64,000 nucleotides of DNA from positions 682,001-746,000 of the forward strand of contig NZ_WLZW01000001.1 of NCBI RefSeq assembly GCF_009707665.1, given 5' to 3'. Positions 61,252 to 64,000 of the stretch are shown in pieces. The notes beneath the pieces are model-generated. The model did not search any database. It was not told the DNA's origin and saw nothing but the letters and a program-made list of their open reading frames with translations. A program made the position numbers and the translations under genes. How positions within the stretch are numbered: the first letter of the stretch is position 1; every line of letters starts with the position of its first letter. Origin of the DNA: Planomicrobium sp. YIM 101495. Lineage in GTDB: Bacteria; Bacillota; Bacilli; Bacillales_A; Planococcaceae.

Positions 61252-62073
61252 CTAGATTTTGATTTGTCGGATCCGTTTGTCCGAGGTGTCTTGAAAATCA
61301 ATCAGCGCCATCGTCGCCTGCAAACGGCTGACCAGTTTCGCGTCATACATCTGCACGAGTTCCGGTTTTGTTAGATTTGTCGTCACGAGCGTGCATTTAT
61401 CCTGCCTGGCGTTGGCGATGGCATACAGAACGCGCAACGTGAAGTCCGTGGCCCGCTTCGTGGTGCCGGTGCCGCCTGTTTCTGCTCCGAGGTCATCCAG
61501 TACAAGGAAATCCGCTTTCGACAATAATTCGACAAAGTAGTATTCCGTGTATTTGCTTTCCTTGTTGTCAAAACTGTTCCGGATCCGCAGAAGCATTTCA
61601 TCAACGCTGACGAAGATGCACGATCGGTCCTGCTCTCCGGCTTCGTTGAGATTTCTGAGAATACTCATGGCCAGATGGCTTTTCCCAACTCCCGGAAGTC
61701 CCGTGAACCACGCATTGAAAATCTCGCCGCGGTTGTATTTCTGAAAAATCTTCACCGCTCGCTCCTTATTGGCAGCTTCTTCAGCTTCGGCTGTTTCGTA
61801 ATTGCTGAAAGAAGCCTGGAATAGATCCGTGTTGGTCAAGACGCTCTTCTCTTCAAGCGCCTTATAATTCTTCCGAGTCATCGCCCGCCGGATCTTCTCT
61901 GATTCTCGCTGCGAGAGCAATTCATTTTCGCGGTCACGTTCACAGATCGGGCAGATTTCTTTGCCGTCAACAACAATCACTTCGACTTTCTTTCCGCCGT
62001 GCAAATCGCATTGCTTACCAGCTGATGCCAGAAGTGTCGTTTGATTTTTGAGGAACTGGCTGATGGGCTCCAT
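61252..62073 (-). CDS. DnaC-like helicase loader
   Basis: 273 residues. N-terminal Cys pair region (QCDLHGGKKVEV ... CPICERDRE), then AAA+ ATPase with Walker A TGLPGVGKSHLA and Walker B FLVLDDLGAE, sensor TLVTTNLTKPEL. Loads the host DnaB-type helicase at the phage origin. Overlaps the DnaD-like gene by 59 bp. Confidence 0.88.
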   Translation of the reverse strand: MEPISQFLKNQTTLLASAGKQCDLHGGKKVEVIVVDGKEICPICERDRENELLSQRESEKIRRAMTRKNYKALEEKSVLTNTDLFQASFSNYETAEAEEAANKERAVKIFQKYNRGEIFNAWFTGLPGVGKSHLAMSILRNLNEAGEQDRSCIFVSVDEMLLRIRNSFDNKESKYTEYYFVELLSKADFLVLDDLGAETGGTGTTKRATDFTLRVLYAIANARQDKCTLVTTNLTKPELVQMYDAKLVSRLQATMALIDFQDTSDKRIRQIKI

Positions 62074-62698
62074 ACGATCTCGCTCCTTTCGGTTTTCTGG
62101 AATTCGGATTGTTCAAGATGGCCCGAACGTATTTCAGGTTACGAGCGCCATTCAGCACCGCTTCTTTCATCGCTGCTAAGACCCGATCTTCGCCAAAGCT
62201 GTCTACAAGATCACCGAGCTGTTCCCCAACGAACGAGCTGAGGGTTCCGAATCCTTCTTGCTCGAAGAAACGGAAAGGATTGATAGGCGCGCGCGTTTTA
62301 TCATCATCTTCTTTTGTTTCGTTTAGTTTTGTTTCGTTTAGTAATGCAGAAGTATTGTCGGAAGGACTGTCGGAACCATTGCCGGAAACACTGTCGGCTA
62401 GTTTGTCGGTAACTGTTACCGACAAGTCTATTAATTGGTACAAAGCTGACTGGTTTCCCTTCCTCGATTTGTACTCAAGATAGCCTTTTAAATTCAATTC
62501 ATTCCGGGCGTTGGTTACACTTTTCTCTGACAATCCAGACTTAATACGTAACACCGATACAGCCACCGAGAACTCATTTCGCCATCCAGTTTTATTGTTT
62601 ACGTGCACTAGAGCGTGCCATAAGGCAATTGCGGATGTGCTCAGCGGGTTCGTTTCGAGCCGATCATAGAACGCATTAAGTAATTTGATGTAATTCAC
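62015..62698 (-). CDS. DnaD-like replisome organiser
   Basis: 227 residues. N-terminal winged helix (LSTSAIALWHALVHVNNKTG, SGLSEKSVTNARNELNLKGY) and a C-terminal DnaD-like region (LGDLVDSFGEDRVLAAMKEA, LKYVRAILNN). It binds the phage origin and recruits the loader encoded next. The origin is often inside this gene; the Ser/Asn linker coding region near 62340-62420 has repeated CGGAA-type motifs. Confidence 0.8.
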   Translation of the reverse strand: MNYIKLLNAFYDRLETNPLSTSAIALWHALVHVNNKTGWRNEFSVAVSVLRIKSGLSEKSVTNARNELNLKGYLEYKSRKGNQSALYQLIDLSVTVTDKLADSVSGNGSDSPSDNTSALLNETKLNETKEDDDKTRAPINPFRFFEQEGFGTLSSFVGEQLGDLVDSFGEDRVLAAMKEAVLNGARNLKYVRAILNNPNSRKPKGARSYGAHQPVPQKSNDTSGISW

Positions 62699-62756
62699 GT
62701 GTTCACCGCCTTATTTAACAGAGAAGGGAGAAAAGCTGCTCCCCTCTCCGCGGGTC

Positions 62757-63644
62757 TTATTGCTGATCCATTAATTCTTTAGCAGAAGGCTTCTTGTCTT
62801 TTTTCGGCTCTTCCGCTGGCACGAGTTCCGGTTCTTCTTGTCCGACCTGCGGCATCTCAATCAAATCGTAGTCCGGCGCTTCGACAAACACGTCGTTGTC
62901 TTTCGGTGTGATGTCCCGGATGTTCCGTCCTGCCCCTTCGTCGTAAGCAACTTGCTGCTGGACCTCAACAGAGATTGGCAGGTACTTCCACATGTGCCGC
63001 ACAACCGTTTTCTTTGCCATTTCCTCGTAGTCAGTCGTCCACGGGGAGTAAGAGGAATTTCCGGCCTTCGAGCGGCTTCTGCGCTTATCGATGTCCGTCT
63101 TGCTCATGAATTCGAACTGATGGCCGCCATCTTTGAAGTGTGCAACGGCATAAGCGCCGATGAACTTCCCACGGTCGGCTTCCATTGTCGGGCGGTGTAC
63201 CAACTTCGCTTCCAGTCCAAGCTCGTACTCGAAATCATCGTTTTCATGTACCGCGTGCGAATAGATGGACTGGATGTGACCCGAGCGTCGTGCCAGGTCA
63301 ATCATCCCTTTATAGCCAATAATAAATTGCACCTCCGTGATGCCTTTCTTATTGTTTTTGAATGGGAGCAAGTAACATTGCCCGAGAAGTCCTGGTTCCA
63401 GTCCGAGTTGTGCAGCCTGCATGACAGCGCCGAGAAGGCTTCCCACATCCGCTTCTTTCAGTTGAGGCGTCGTGCGAATCGTAGTCATCGTGAGTCGTGT
63501 GAGGCGGTCGATGTCCATGTGTTTCGGGAGTGCTTCTGCCATTGCCGGTGCCATTTGCTTGATGTAATCGTCAATCGTCTTTGCTTTCGGAGCTCCGACT
63601 TCGTTTTTCTTGACCGTTTCTTTGAGTGATTGATTAGTTGCCAT
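62757..63644 (-). CDS. recT: RecT single-strand annealing protein
   Basis: 295 residues. RecT pattern: VGSLLGAVMQAAQLGLEPG, LPFKNNKKGITEVQFIIGYK, GMIDLARRSGHIQSIYSHAV and YAVAHFKDGG. Pairs with the YqaJ-type exonuclease for phage recombination. Good ribosome site (AGGAGGTAA). Confidence 0.92.
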   Translation of the reverse strand: MATNQSLKETVKKNEVGAPKAKTIDDYIKQMAPAMAEALPKHMDIDRLTRLTMTTIRTTPQLKEADVGSLLGAVMQAAQLGLEPGLLGQCYLLPFKNNKKGITEVQFIIGYKGMIDLARRSGHIQSIYSHAVHENDDFEYELGLEAKLVHRPTMEADRGKFIGAYAVAHFKDGGHQFEFMSKTDIDKRRSRSKAGNSSYSPWTTDYEEMAKKTVVRHMWKYLPISVEVQQQVAYDEGAGRNIRDITPKDNDVFVEAPDYDLIEMPQVGQEEPELVPAEEPKKDKKPSAKELMDQQ

Positions 63645-63656
63645 TATTGTTACCTC

Positions 63657-64000
63657 CTAGTTTTCGACTTTCTTGATCCGCAATGTGCGGGAAGTCGTTG
63701 TTTTGGTGTACTGTTCTGCCAGTTCCGGTCGTTCTGCTTTCAGCCGCTTCGAGTCGATGGTCTTCCGTTCGGCCGCCTTGTAGGTGACCTGGTATTTTGG
63801 CGACACGCCCTGCGCAGCTTCTTCCAGTTCCATCTTCAGCTGATTTTCGTACTTGTCTTTCAGGATTTTGAGCTCGTCCATTTCCCCTTTGACGGCTTCG
63901 AGCGCTTTGAGCAATTGGTCTTCTTTCTCCGTCAGCATGATCGTCTCCCCGTTGTCTTCCGGATAGAGCTTCTTAAGCAATTCGCCTGCAGCCGGACTGC
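63657..64000 (-). CDS. yqaJ: YqaJ-family exonuclease, C-terminal part (runs off the window)
   Basis: The frame is open to the window edge. It contains ELLKKLYPEDNGETI, a coiled segment (LKILKDKYENQLKMELEEA) and the ending TIDSKRLKAERPELAEQYTK, TSRTLRIKK, the C terminus typical of YqaJ viral recombinases. The catalytic part lies outside. Upstream of recT, the standard pairing. Confidence 0.75.
   Translation of the reverse strand, partial: SPAAGELLKKLYPEDNGETIMLTEKEDQLLKALEAVKGEMDELKILKDKYENQLKMELEEAAQGVSPKYQVTYKAAERKTIDSKRLKAERPELAEQYTKTTTSRTLRIKKVEN

Larger units (their letters stand above)
28643..64000. mobile_element. prophage 2 (siphovirus type), left end to window edge
   Basis: Left end inferred from the glnA fragment. 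The phage body proper is 32524-64000, one long minus-strand series from recombination genes to lysis in the PBSX/SPP1-like order. The 28694-32373 block (DUF3006, SLH-hydrolase, DUF3800, PemK-like) is probably cargo beyond the lysis genes. The right end, repressor and integrase are outside the window. At least 35 kb. Confidence 0.85.

Noticed and set aside
60849-61301. 150-residue frame upstream of the basic 69-residue gene
   Set aside because: The upstream part is the shifted frame of the 61-residue gene; the GTG at 61058 with GGGAGGTGG gives a coupled start.
62109-62483. Plus-strand Ser-rich frames opposite the DnaD-like gene and other long antisense frames (for example 52834-53979, 62838-63629)
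   Set aside because: They are shadows of well-supported minus-strand phage genes, with no own ribosome site or domain.

Overview
The window comes from a Gram-positive genome of the order Bacillales, most likely Planococcaceae. The chromosomal genes (nudF, czcD-like, guaC, yqkK, thiolase, HMG-CoA lyase, yneF, tkt, ynzC, yneB, yneA, lexA) are typical of the group. The block lexA / yneA-yneB-ynzC-tkt-yneF follows the Bacillus subtilis order. No database search was possible; family names rest on motifs, length and context.

Layout. (1) 1-7061: housekeeping genes, with one acetyltransferase gene broken by an in-frame stop. (2) 7092-23639: an AT-rich 16.5 kb integrated element bounded by a perfect 76-bp direct repeat lying inside the 3' end of yneF. 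It carries a tyrosine integrase, a scaffold, an SU10-like major capsid protein, small and large terminase, portal, head-tail adaptor and head closure genes. It has no tail, tape-measure or lysis genes. This is the gene content of a capsid-forming phage satellite (cf-PICI-like). It also carries a lipoprotein, a membrane protein, a tiny XRE regulator and two candidate structured RNAs. (3) 23522-28515: yneF, whose last codons are now supplied by the element, then tkt and the SOS locus. Four LexA boxes lie between the divergent yneA and lexA promoters. (4) 28643 to beyond 64000: a second, larger prophage. Its left end is marked by a displaced 3' fragment of glnA with its terminator, so the rest of glnA, attR and the integrase should lie to the right of the window.

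Prophage 2 is a siphovirus-type (PBSX/SPP1-like) phage transcribed right to left. The early genes are YqaJ and RecT recombination, a DnaD-like initiator, a DnaC-like loader, MazG, DUF1064 and XtrA-like. They are followed by an Xpf-like late regulator, TerS-TerL-portal-minor head-scaffold-capsid, connectors, tail tube, chaperones, a 1616-residue tape measure, Dit, Tal, BppU, LamG receptor-type proteins, two holins and a modular endolysin. AT-rich cargo is inserted in the tail tip (a HEPN protein) and outside the lysis cassette (DUF3800 plus PemK/MazF-like; a secreted SLH-metallohydrolase-Excalibur protein coupled to DUF3006).

How it fits together. The two elements flank the SOS locus, and each uses the 3' end of a housekeeping gene as its attachment site. 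The small one makes heads but no tails; the large one encodes a full tail. A satellite-helper pairing is an attractive but unproven reading, and the different base composition argues for some caution.
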